Source: Arcuatula senhousia (Eukaryota > Mollusca > Bivalvia > Mytilida > Mytilidae). Taken from it: 64,000 nucleotides of DNA. This document shows positions 37,497 through 47,088 of this stretch, in pieces (within the stretch, counting starts at the first letter, position 1; the number at the start of each line of letters is the position of its first letter). Location of the stretch: NCBI GenBank assembly GCA_963971305.1, contig OZ020307.1:2369501-2433500 (forward strand). Reading direction: 5' to 3'. The notes beneath the pieces are model-generated. The model was not told the DNA's origin and did not search any database. It saw only the letters and a program-made list of their open reading frames with translations. The translations under genes and the position numbers were made by a program.

Positions 37497-37850
37497 ATAT
37501 ACAATAGAAAATATTGAGATGTGGAATAAGTGTACGCGACACAGCCCATAATTAAACGGCAATTTAGCAAAACCACAATGGACAACCACCAGCAGCCTTC
37601 AACGAGGCCATTTGGCACTGCTCGTGGTTCTGCAATTGGCCCATGGTCTAAATAAAATGCATATAATTCAAATCCATCCCTGAAATAGTCAAGGATAGAC
37701 CCCCTTCTTAAACAAAGAACAGAAAACATCAAATAGACAAGTACAAACGAAAGCTTTGTCAAAGATTCCTGGCTAAGGAGAGGCACATGTAATATGTGGC
37801 GGGGTTAAACTTGTTTTTTGGGCCCAACCTTCCCCCTATCAAAGTATTTT
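37497..37850 (-). repeat. Family 2 tail repeat (minus)
   Basis: Reading the minus strand it gives the 'AACCCCGCCACATATTACAT' start, 'GCCAGGAATCTTTGACAAAG', 'GTTTAAGAAGGGGGTCTATC', 'GAACCACGAGCAGTGCC' and 'GTGTCGCGTACACTTATTCC'. The same order is found at 55.0 (+), 60.5 (-) and 63.0 kb (+). A 129-residue frame is open here, but equivalent frames in other copies are broken, so I treat it as noncoding tail. Confidence 0.7.
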
Positions 37851-38162
37851 TATGGTGACAGTGTCTTAATGGACAGTCAACTTAGAACGCACGTCAGAAA
37901 CATTTAAAGAGGAAACCCTGCAATTTTGTCTCATTCTCATATATATTTAAGTGATAGCACAGCTAGAGGAATACCTTACAGATCCTGCAGTAACCCTTGA
38001 TAGTCGAACAATTGTTTTTGCTGGTAGGTATCTGAGACAGCAATTAAATGTGAAGAGAAGCTTCAAAATTCAACCTCTTTGTAGACATCATAACATGATT
38101 TGTTATCTCTTCATATATCGCTGGTAATGGCAACAAAGACCTTGATGCCTTTACGAGGTAGA

Positions 38163-38431
38163 GATTGAAGAAATCCCAATTATCGGTAATTAGTACATTT
38201 TCCCTTTGATGTGTACTGGTTGATACAGTCTGTGTCACGAACAGGTGTGTATCATCGAAATTATCGGGTCAGTACGTTACGTCACAATTAATTACCGATA
38301 AAGAGAATATATGTCTTTTTGATTTTGAGATCGACTTTATCACTTGTTTTTTGGTTCACCCTTCGGGTTCACCAAAACAAGTGATAAAATCGATCTCAAA
38401 ATAAAAAAGTCCTATATTCTATATGTACGAG
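38163..38431. repeat. Insert carrying TATCGGTAATTA repeats and a 31-bp hairpin
   Basis: It interrupts the right duplication copy between 'GAGGTAGAG' and 'GTTAATAAACAAATAT'. TATCGGTAATTA near 38181 is inverted near 38290 (TAATTACCGATA). At 38322-38402 ATTTTGAGATCGACTTTATC then 'ACTTGTTTTTTGG' pairs with 'CCAAAACAAGTGATAAAATC' then 'GATCTCAAAAT', leaving a short loop that contains ACCCTTCGGGT. It is probably a small foldback transposon. Confidence 0.55.
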
Positions 38432-38582
38432 TTAATAAACAAATATTGAAATCTTGACTTAAACACGAATGGATAATGTTAAGAGATTTTCGACACTTAA
38501 TCCAAGCTGAAATTTCAAACATCTACACAAGCTTCTCGCATAAAAAATAAATAAAAAAAATGGCGGTTTTCACATTTTGCAA

Positions 38583-40065
38583 AGTCAACTAGTACAGGTA
38601 TAGCAATAAGGTGTACTTATAGAAGAAGAGGTTTGATATTAGGTCCGTGAAGTCGTTGAGTCAAGAAAAAACCTGATCTAGTAAAAGCCATGAAGCATAT
38701 CTTATAGAAATTTAAGTGGATCCAACTGACCATTTGATCAGTAAATACTAAACAAGTGTTTCTCATTTGAAATTATATCTGAATTGATACGCTTTACGAC
38801 ATAACATTCATGAAAGGTGCTTTACGGCTCATCAACTTAACTGTGAACAGACCCTTTCATTTCTTAAGACACCTAATTTGCAACCCTGTTGTCATATAAA
38901 ATCATTTAAAAAAGGTACCACTATTCAGAAAACGGGTGTGAACAAAAACTACAAATCACAACATCATTCTCATGACATTACCTACAGAATGTGTCGTTTA
39001 AAAACGTCAACTGATGACAATCACCTGTCCAATGGCCGTGTTAGGTAAGCAAAGGTATCAGAAACATTCAGTCGCAATACAGAGGTGTTTTTTACATGCG
39101 ATAAGCTTATGTACAGGAAGTGGAATAGTAGTCCATTAATGTAATAGGGTGATAATATTCACAATCAGAATATAACAATGAGAATGTAATGAAGTATTTC
39201 TGAAGCTGATGTATATTTACAGGGCATTACCCAGATAAATGAACGTTAGTGAGATAACACAAAGACTGATTAGACCTTTATTATATCATTAATATACCTG
39301 TCATTTAGAATAACTTCAACAACTATTACACAAAGCGTAAATATCTATTGATGGGTTTTTTATGTTATTAGGAGCACCGCGGGAATTTGACAAAATTAAT
39401 TCTTGTAGTTTTTTACCTTCTAGCTAATACAGTTTTATCTTCATGGTTTATTAATTTAATAACATTATGATTATATTCAGGGAATATTTCTCTGCAAAAA
39501 TAGGCTTTAAAATGCTGGCAATTTATAAAGAATATTAGCGCAGAGAACACAATTAACTATTAGTAAGACATTCGGCGTCTTCTGCGGTTATATCGCTACT
39601 ACAAATCTAATAAAATTATCATCAGACAATTAGGATTTCTGATTGCAGTCTTACAAAATAATTTCTCATTATTAAATCGGCATCTTTGAAAATAAAGTGG
39701 ACTATTTTTTTCTAATATTTTTATTGCAATATTTTCTTTTACTACGAATACATCTTTTTCTTTGATTTATTAAAGTGGAAAATCATTATTCATTCCTGGC
39801 AAAAAAAACATGTTCTAATTCTAAAAAAGAAACTGAAAAGTCATTTAAAACTCTCAAAACAGTTAAAAGAAAAGACAAAAAAAATATGAGTTCAGGTACA
39901 ACTAAACTTTTAATAATCGTAAAAGTTAACACCACGGGTCTAGCCTTGTCATTACAAGGAAGCTATAGATGGTAAAATTCTTTTTTTCTTCTCATATTTC
40001 TACTGTCATAATTACTTATAACATATTTAAATATCTTCTCTAGTTTTCAGTTTGCGAGTATTACC
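38583..40065. other. AT-rich DNA without supported genes
   Basis: The ORF at 39775-39975 is lysine-rich low complexity. Nothing is recognised. Confidence 0.4.
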
Positions 40066-40069
40066 TTTG

Positions 40070-40331
40070 AGGCGGCCTCAGTTTAGCCTACTCTTATCGA
40101 TCTCTACAACGGGGTCTTTATTGTGCACAATGTATTGCTCTTATCATATACAGAACAACATTTTTGTCCCTTTTGATGAAGGATAAGCATCGTGTTTTTT
40201 AGATCCTTCACGCAAATGGTGTAAAGAGAGAGTCGGAAATTCGGTCCGTGAAAATTTCACCCCTTACGATGATCGAACCATAAACCTTGGTGTTAGTAGC
40301 CGTATATAGCTTTAATCACTACACCACTTGC
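40070..40331 (-). repeat. Probable tRNA-derived SINE
   Basis: On the minus strand, starting at about 40331, 'AGTGGTGTAGTGATTAAAGC' resembles a tRNA A box region, and GGTTCGATC (plus 40271-40279 as GATCGAACC) is a B-box match about 40 bases later, the usual spacing in tRNA-type pol III promoters. No clean cloverleaf can be closed, and the acceptor stem does not pair, so it is not a functional tRNA. The body continues to about 40070. The boundaries are approximate. Confidence 0.5.
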
Positions 40332-40339
40332 TATCAAAA

Positions 40340-41250
40340 TTTGAATTAGCAATTTTCGTCAAATGTCATGTTCTTACATAATGATTCACATTTCTATCAC
40401 TAAATGATTTTTATATGCGAGTGTTGTACCGATTAATGAAAATCAAGAGAAAGTGTCGAATATCGAGATATTTTCCAAATAGACTGATTTTTAGCTGACT
40501 ATTCTCCTTACTGATTCTCCTTGTTCTTAACAATTGAAGAAAAGCTTTTGAATTTAATAAATTAGAGGTCTAATGAACATCAAGCAAGTAGATTAAAGTT
40601 TAATTCTTAGGCCGATAAAGGGCTTATTTGTCTCTATTCCTTAAAAATCGGTCGAGATCTACTTTAAATCAAACAAAAGTATACAACCAGATGGAAAATG
40701 CATTGTAAATCAATGTGAACTGTTCTGGTCAAGGGTTATAGGGTTCAATTGATAATGTGTTTCTGGTCATTCAGCAAACACAAAACAGAATCGATTAACA
40801 TTGATGTCTTGCTCAAAACAAATAGAAAAGCAATTCATGTCCAGCATTATGTTTGACCAAAGCAAACATCCCGCTCCAATATTCGATATAAAGCAATTCA
40901 TGCGATATTGTTTTTAAACACAATAAACACAGTAATATGATTCCCATACAAATATACATTTTCTTGTTACGTTTCTTATATGCTGGTCTTTCTTGTTAAA
41001 CTTTTCAGAATAATGTTTAATCTTTATGTATAATTCAAGAAAGTTGTTTACACTCTTCAAGGTTAAAATAGAATAGTACCAGATTTATAAAATTACAAAA
41101 CAAAAATTATTATACCGTTTTATCTGTGTCTAGTCACTGCCACAATATAAGAAAGAAGAAAACAAAGTAGTTAATCTTATCACAAATTCGTTATATCCTA
41201 CAAGTTTTTGTACTTATAAAATATGTTAAGAGTCTTATCATTGCTGGGAA
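40340..41250. other. AT-rich DNA without recognisable features
   Basis: No supported ORF, RNA or repeat. Confidence 0.4.
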
Positions 41251-41254
41251 AAAA

Positions 41255-41525
41255 GGTGTACCAAAGGGGCAATCAAATATCGTTATGTGAAGAGACAAAA
41301 GAAAAAACTGGTAGACCTAACATTATCACAACATAATAAACCACAAAACAAACAAAAACACACTGAACAACCAAACCACGATCAGCAGCGTAAACTCAAG
41401 CCGTAACGAGAGTGTTCTGAGGGGCTCCGGAAGAGAAAACAGTTCCTGTTTGCTATTACACACCCATCTTGTTACCAACGATCGATTCAGTGTGGTTCAA
41501 ATCTGGTAAGGATTACAATACTAAA
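41255..41525 (-). repeat. Family 1 tail repeat, copy h (minus)
   Basis: The plus-strand text 'GGGCAATCAAATATCG', 'GGCTCCGGAAGAGAAAACAG' and 'CGATCGATTCAGTGTGG' is the reverse complement of the family 1 tail. It lies directly 3' of the RT remnant at 41530-41800. Confidence 0.65.
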
Positions 41526-41529
41526 ACTC

Positions 41530-41800
41530 CATGTCAAACCAACGTCTGTTCCCATCCAAGAGATGGAAATTTTGTATTTTTCTACAAGCACATGTCTTCA
41601 GTAAAATTTATAGGGTGGGAGCAACGTGACTCTGCTCGTTAACTTTGCCTATCAGCTGTAACGCTCTATCAAAGAAGTCAAAATACTCCCCATTAGCATT
41701 GGAATAGCGAATCAGTTGTGATACGTAAACCTCCAATACTCGAGCGGACGGAATGTTGCTTAACAAAAAGGGAAAGTTGATAATTGGAAATTGCTTTAAA
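41530..41800 (-). pseudogene. Family 1 RT remnant, frameshifted
   Basis: The minus-strand translation from about 41795 gives 'FPIINFPFLLSNIPSA', then 'EVYVSQLIRYSNANGEYFDF', then 'LQLIGKVNEQ', matching residues 49-100 of the fragment at 34880-35302. Frames change along the way. The following tail (41525 to 41255) keeps the normal order. It is a second, more decayed copy of the family 1 element. Confidence 0.65.
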
Positions 41801-42272
41801 AATTGCAGCCGATGGTTGACTCACAAAAATTCTCGAACAAGCATGCATTTTCTGATGGATTTTCAATTAATATTTCAAATAGATTTTTTTTTATCAGCGT
41901 TAAATTCTTCGTGCACGGAAACCGTTTGTCCAGACATATTCTTATAACTGATTTTTTTAACTCCTTTTATTTATTTTTCTCAAAACAGTAAAACATATCG
42001 CAAATCATATACATGAAGATAAACGCAGGAACGATTTTTAAAAGGTTCCAATATTTTTTCTTCTTAAATATGACTGCAGATGAAAAATGAGGACTTTGAC
42101 CTATGTAGCACTGTAATGAACAAGTTTCAAAATCTGATGAAACTTATTTTACAGCAACTTACTCAATACATGCATTTCACCATCTGGTCCTTTTACCTGA
42201 AAATGTAAAATAAACATACTCCAAATGCAGTTGGTACCTACCATAACACCATATTAAATCATAACAGCTACA

Positions 42273-42440
42273 TTTAGATCTCCAGAATCTACGGGATGTT
42301 ATGTCGTTCCTTTTAATAAGAGAAAATCTTTTTCTGACATAAGTTTTTTTTATACTTTTGGACCTAAACTTTGGAATGAGCTACCTGTTACTTTAAGAAC
42401 TTCAAAATCTGTTGATATTTTTAAAGGCAAATTGAAATAA
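42273..42440 (+). pseudogene. LINE reverse transcriptase C-terminal fragment
   Basis: A 55-residue open frame reads FRSPESTGCYVVPFNKRKSF, then 'FGPKLWNELPVTLRTSKSV', then 'FKGKLK' and TAA. The pattern (aromatic/GPKLWN-LP--LR---S---FK--LK) is the conserved C-terminal end of Jockey/CR1-type non-LTR retrotransposon RT proteins. No RT palm motifs are present upstream, so it is a 5'-truncated copy. A family 1 tail begins about 100 bp downstream. Confidence 0.75.
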
Positions 42441-42544
42441 TTTTACTTTGAAAACTATTTTGCTTTATTTTGCATGTTTTCAAACAGCAATAATTGTTCT
42501 ATGATCATTACAACGCCATTGAATACATTGTTGTAGAAACAGGC

Positions 42545-42720
42545 CTTTATATTACTCTTCCGGAGCATCTGAGTTTACTCTTGTTACGAATTGAGTTCGC
42601 GTTGTTGATTTCCGTTCGGTTGATTTTGTGTTTCTTCGTGTTTACCGGTTTTGTCGTTGCAATTTCGGACTTTTGACACTCGAATGCCCCATTGGCGCCT
42701 CTTTGCTTCTTTAAACAAAT
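42545..42720 (+). repeat. Family 1 tail fragment, copy i
   Basis: 'ATTACTCTTCCGGAGCATCT' to 'GACTTTTGACACTCGAATGC' and 'CGCCTCTTTGCTTCTTT' match the family with an internal deletion. Confidence 0.7.
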
Positions 42721-43940
42721 GATAAAGTTTCAAAGTCTTTAAAGTTTACAACCATCGGTTCACTACAAAATATAGTGTTTGCAGGAAAATCTAATTGTCC
42801 ACAGACAACGACAACGACAAAACTATACATTAAACGATCGCTTGTTTATGATGCCGCATAAAACTGCTTAATCTATCACTCTATATTTTTTCTATCTTTA
42901 ATGCTTCTGCTCAAATACCCCTTTAAAAGAAATGAATCAATCTAGAACTCTTACGTTAATTTTCGAGAGAAAGCCAAACCAGCCCTGATAGTCTCGTTAT
43001 AGGCTATATACACAAGTGCTACAATTTACCTTTGCATTTTTCTTAAATAAATGCTTCTCTCCATTAAATGTAATGGACATTCTATTCAATATGACGTTCT
43101 CATATATAATCATTTATTGCCACATTTCCGCTCCGGCTAATAGCACTTGGAATTGTAGATATTGCGAGCATTTAGTGTCGGATGTTGCCCCGTAACCTTT
43201 TATGATCCCTCATTGATTTTTGGATGGATTTTGTCTATTAGTTTAGACGGTATCTGTTACAATTAGTTGTTTCCTAGGTTACTTTTATAAATAAGAACTA
43301 ATTGCAGATTTTATACAGGTGACAGAGTTAAGTCTGGTACAGAATATCCATCAGCTTTTTTTTTTCTGGGATCATCAAATTTTACTTATATTATTTAGTG
43401 TAATTATCTTTTCAATTAGACGATCACATTTTTGGATAAAAAATTGCAGTAGAAATTAACAATAATTTATATAAACAAAAAAATGACGTCATTTTATTTA
43501 TTTTCTTTTCTTTCCTTTTTTTGAATAGTTTTATTGTATTATTTAATAGGCTTCTATGTTATGTGTAATACATCGGCTTTAGTTTAAGTTTTGGAGGGTT
43601 CAAAAAAGATGTTAAATAAATCGTCAAATTACTTTAAAAGATATGGACCTTTAGCCACAAGACACTTGTTTTAACATAGATATAATAGTACTATAATTGT
43701 TGTATTCATGAAGTCTGAATACTATTTTGCTAACCTGTTTATCCATAGTATAATTTTTAGTGATATTTTATCATAATAAAAAAAAATACTTTTTTGCATT
43801 GAAATTTATGCATACCCAATTTTGATTTCAAAATGGCCTGATTAAGATTCTTTTTTTCAGACTTATAAAATACAAAAAAACAGGTTAGGTTCAAATTTCT
43901 CATTTTACTTTAACACTTTTTAAAACACTATATCCTATCA
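42721..43940. other. AT-rich DNA without supported genes
   Basis: Near 42795-42840, 'TGTCCACAGACAACGACAAC' resembles the complement of the (TCG)n-bearing repeat at 31.15 kb, so a fragment of that repeat is possible. Nothing else is recognised. Confidence 0.35.
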
Positions 43941-43950
43941 AGGAATTTTG

Positions 43951-44217
43951 ATTATTCATATAAACATGCTTATTCTTGTAATACCTACTTTACCTTCTTC
44001 ACCTGCGTACGCGGTGTTAATATTTCACATCTTATTAGATATGCTAGGGCTTGTTCAAATTTTTCTGTTATTTTTTATACGACAGCACTGTCTGTGTGGC
44101 CGATTGTTAGACCAAGGTCATAAAAAAAATACGCCTCATACGGTCCCTAAACAATTCTTCTTTCGTTATCAGCAACTTGTGGAAAAAATTTATAATTATA
44201 TTGAACGTAATGGTTAG
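43951..44217 (+). pseudogene. Family 3 RT C-terminal fragment
   Basis: The frame reads LPSSPAYAVLIFHIL, then 'RQHCLCGRLLDQGHKKN', then 'KQFFFRYQQLVEKIYNYIER'. These correspond to the SPAYGVYISQL, LL-QGY-K and FY-RY--LV-KY blocks of the related RTs, with changes at several normally conserved positions. It is truncated at the 5' side and continues 3' into a family 3 tail. Confidence 0.6.
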
Positions 44218-44535
44218 TGATTGTTTTGATTAGTGTTTTGTAGATTGTTGTACTGGGATGATCTTCTTAATATCACTATCATGTCTTCACACAGCCGTGT
44301 TGCGTTTTGTGTTATAACCGGACCCTAAGATCGCAATGGAAGAGGAGGGTTTGGTGCGCAATAAAACATTGTTCAACCCAACATTTCATTTGAAAGGCCT
44401 GTATCAAGTCAGGACCATTGCGATCTATATATTTCCGTTGTTTCTTCTATGTTTTGTCTTTTCCTTTTGGACATTGAGATTGATCCTCCAAGTTCGTTAA
44501 TTTAGAACCTTTATTTGTCTGCTTACTGACCGTAC
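44218..44535 (+). repeat. Family 3 tail with intact 97-bp GATCGC module
   Basis: It starts right after the RT fragment. The module (44329-44425) runs from GATCGCAATGGAAGAGG to GGACCATTGCGATC, with the 11-bp ends in perfect inversion. It is followed by 'TGAGATTGATCCTCCAAGTT'. This copy establishes that the module sits inside the 3' tail of the family 3 RT element. Confidence 0.7.
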
Positions 44536-45500
44536 ACTGCAAACGCAATATCTTTCCAGCATCGACCACAGTTCAAATATATAAAAGTAGGAAATTAATT
44601 CTGATGTTTCCTATACCCCTAGGCAAGTAACAAAATTCTTCGCATAAACAATTATATTTCTAGGAAATTTGTTTAAAAGTAACAAAATTAGATTTACCAA
44701 TTTCTATATACCTAGAGGCATGAATGAGACAAACCAATTACCACTGCTGGAACGTTATTTTCAATATAACTTAAGTGACATAGATCTTCATCAGATTATC
44801 AAAATGATTATGTGCATGTTATAATCAATGTTAAAAAGCTAAGATAGCATCACTTCACTGTTCAATCAAGATACTCCCGTATTAACTGACACTCTGTGAT
44901 TGATTAATTAAAGCCTTTTCTCTTTCAATGATAAACTTGACAAATAATCCAAGCTCTCAAGTCCATTAATGTGTCCAAACTCTCACTAATTGAAAAGGCA
45001 AGAATGGCTTCATTTCTTTATTATGGCTTTGAAAGTTGTTACATTACGAGGAAGGCAAATGATCTGCAGCTAACAGTCATAAACCTGTTTCATACACTGG
45101 TATTTAAAACAACTCTACGCTCCCAAAAATATAGAAAAATGCAACTTATAAATATGAAGGAAGCAAATGAGTTTCTTTATTGCATTGAGACCAGATTAGA
45201 CCTACATATATTGATATTTATATTTAAAGTATAGGGTGAATAAATAGATCCTTTTGTTTTCTCTTTGGTTGTATTAGATCAGTTGCATATTGTTGCCCTC
45301 TTAATTGACACCTATTTAAATATCTTCTTAAATGAAAGTAGGAAAAGATATGGTTGTTCCCAGGAATAAACCATGGAATATCCTAATGCTACCACCAATT
45401 TGACTTAGTTTAATTCCTCTTTCAAATAAACGAGATTTCCTTACAAGTTCCTACGAGTTTACAACTCTTATTTGATCGCAAAGACTCGCTATATACTCGT
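44536..45500. other. DNA left of the DIRS element, ending in ACTCG-rich sequence
   Basis: The ORF at 44971-45234 is unrecognised and unsupported. From about 45425 the sequence contains ACGAG, ACTCG and CTACGAG motifs that resume at 50967-51200 on the other side of the DIRS element, so they were one block before insertion. Confidence 0.45.
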
Positions 45501-45504
45501 AATT

Positions 45505-45622
45505 AATTCCAAAATTAAACAATACTTACCTTGGTTAAAGTTGAAGTTTGGTTGGAATTCTATGTAGTCATAGAATCACTGAAGTGATCAGATGAGAAGC
45601 ACTGCGCAACCGCAACCTCAGT
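45505..45622 (-). repeat. DIRS 3' terminal inverted repeat (left end in window)
   Basis: The inner 34 bp (45589-45622) are the exact complement of 50896-50929. The outer 84 bp differ from the short outer part of the other terminus (29 bp). Unequal, non-identical outer ends are usual for DIRS elements. Bases 45505-45588 are repeated in complement in the ICR. Confidence 0.9.
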
Positions 45623-45724
45623 CTTCAAAGTTGAAAAATTTTTGATACTAACTGGAACACTGATGCATACTTGCAGACACCAAGGAAGAAAACAAAACCA
45701 AACAAGTTGTAGGGTGGGAGGTGG

Positions 45725-45849
45725 CATCTGATCACTTCAGTGATTCTATGACTACATAGAATTCCAACCAAACTTCAACTTTAACCAAGGTAAGTATTGT
45801 TTAATTTTGGAATTCTATTACGTCATATCACTTTCATGACCAGATGAGA
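45725..45849 (-). repeat. DIRS internal complementary region (ICR)
   Basis: Bases 45725-45814 are the complement of the left terminus, and 45812-45849 (38 bp) are the complement of the right terminus 50921-50958. The two halves overlap in exactly three bases (ATT, complement of AAT). In the accepted DIRS replication model the ICR templates completion of the ends and formation of the circular intermediate, so this segment records the circle junction. It lies just downstream of the recombinase stop codon (45883), with no gene between. Confidence 0.9.
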
Positions 45850-45882
45850 CTTCAAAGAAACAAACATTTTTCAAATATTGTA

Positions 45883-47088
45883 TTATTCAAGAACACCATT
45901 AGCAAATTCAACATTACAATCAGAAATATGTTTATCATAAAATGTTGCAAAAGTCTTTGCATTTGTCCAGCCAGCTTTCTGCATGATATCTGCTATAGAA
46001 ACGTTGTTCAGTTTCGCTTTGGATGTGGAAGCTGCTCTCACTGAATGAGCAGTAAACCGTTTTATGTCAACACCGGATTTCTGTAACACTGTTTTTATCC
46101 ATCTCGCAATTGTACTAGATGTTACTGGATTGTGTGGTCTGTTATAACTCAAGAATAATTGTTCTTTCCCATTACGGAATTGTTCAGTGCGTTTTAGATA
46201 TTCTTCTAACGTAGAATAGACACATAAATTCAAGTCTTTATGATAAGCTTTTAAAATAACGCTCGGGTTTTTAAAACCAGGTCTGGACTGTTTTAATATA
46301 ACATTGTTAAGAAAAAACACAAATTGATCTGGCTCCTTTGCCATATAACTAATGTTTAAAAACTTCAAAGTCTGTACACGAGTTGCATTTGTTAATGCAA
46401 TTAACATAACTAATTTAAATGTAACCTCTTGTAAAGTCAACACATCGACAGGCAAAAGCATCCTCAGGTACTGTAATACTACCGTTACATCCCAAACACA
46501 GGAATAGTTTGTTAAAGTAGGACGCAAGTTATAAACACCTTTCATAAATCTAATGACGAGTGGGTGTCTGCCCACTGGTACATTGTCAATTAATAATCCC
46601 AACGACGATAACGCCGACCTTGCTGTATTTAGAGAACTATATCCAAGTCCTTTATCGAAAAGATCTGTTAAAAAGTCTAAAACAATAACTATAGTAACTT
46701 GAATGTTAGTAACTTTCCTTTGACGACAGTAGTAAAGCCATCTTTTGATAAATACTTGGTACTGTTTCTGAGAACTGTCTCTCCATGACGACAACATGAT
46801 GTTGGTAGTTTTTTGCGAAATGCCTCTGTTAATAAATTGTTTCCTGATATATGACAAACCATAAGGTTGAGAGTCTTGTGTAGAGGATGGAGAACATCCT
46901 TGTACGGTAGTGTCAAAAGATCGTTTCTTGCGTTTACTAAAAAAGGTGTATCTATTAACATCTCCATTACTAAAACAAACCATGGCTGCGTTGTCCATAA
47001 AGGTGCCACTAAGACTGCCGTTGCATTGTCCCTCTGTATCTTCTGAATGCTTCTTGCAATTAAACTGAAAGGAGGAAATAAATAACAT
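45883..47088 (-). CDS. DIRS tyrosine recombinase, intact 401 aa
   Basis: The integrase of the element: it would cut and rejoin DNA through a covalent tyrosine intermediate to insert the circular copy. Residues about 101-200 form the N-terminal core-binding part ('SSQKQYQVFIKRWLYYC' onward) and about 205-395 the catalytic domain. Catalytic residues visible are R237 (in TNATRVQTL), H348 and R351 (in HSVRAASTSKA), W374 in the box-II H/W position (KAGWTNAKTF) and nucleophile Y384 (TFATFYDKH). No stop or frameshift interrupts it. The first 80-100 residues overlap the end of the RT/RNase H frame by 400 nt and may be untranslated; the true start could be an internal Met such as M98. The long pol overlap is typical of DIRS-1-like elements. 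Confidence 0.88.
   Translation of the reverse strand: MLFISSFQFNCKKHSEDTEGQCNGSLSGTFMDNAAMVCFSNGDVNRYTFFSKRKKRSFDTTVQGCSPSSTQDSQPYGLSYIRKQFINRGISQKTTNIMLSSWRDSSQKQYQVFIKRWLYYCRQRKVTNIQVTIVIVLDFLTDLFDKGLGYSSLNTARSALSSLGLLIDNVPVGRHPLVIRFMKGVYNLRPTLTNYSCVWDVTVVLQYLRMLLPVDVLTLQEVTFKLVMLIALTNATRVQTLKFLNISYMAKEPDQFVFFLNNVILKQSRPGFKNPSVILKAYHKDLNLCVYSTLEEYLKRTEQFRNGKEQLFLSYNRPHNPVTSSTIARWIKTVLQKSGVDIKRFTAHSVRAASTSKAKLNNVSIADIMQKAGWTNAKTFATFYDKHISDCNVEFANGVLE

Larger units (their letters stand above)
37092..38582 (+). repeat. Tandem segmental duplication, right copy with two insertions
   Basis: This is the partner of 36092-36970, starting with 'GGGTCATTC' and ending with 'CACATTTTGC'. The extra length of about 0.6 kb is accounted for by a minus-strand family 2 tail (about 37500-37850) and by a second insert (about 38163-38431) holding a hairpin. 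The order of events is therefore duplication first, insertions later, unless the left copy lost both. Confidence 0.7.
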
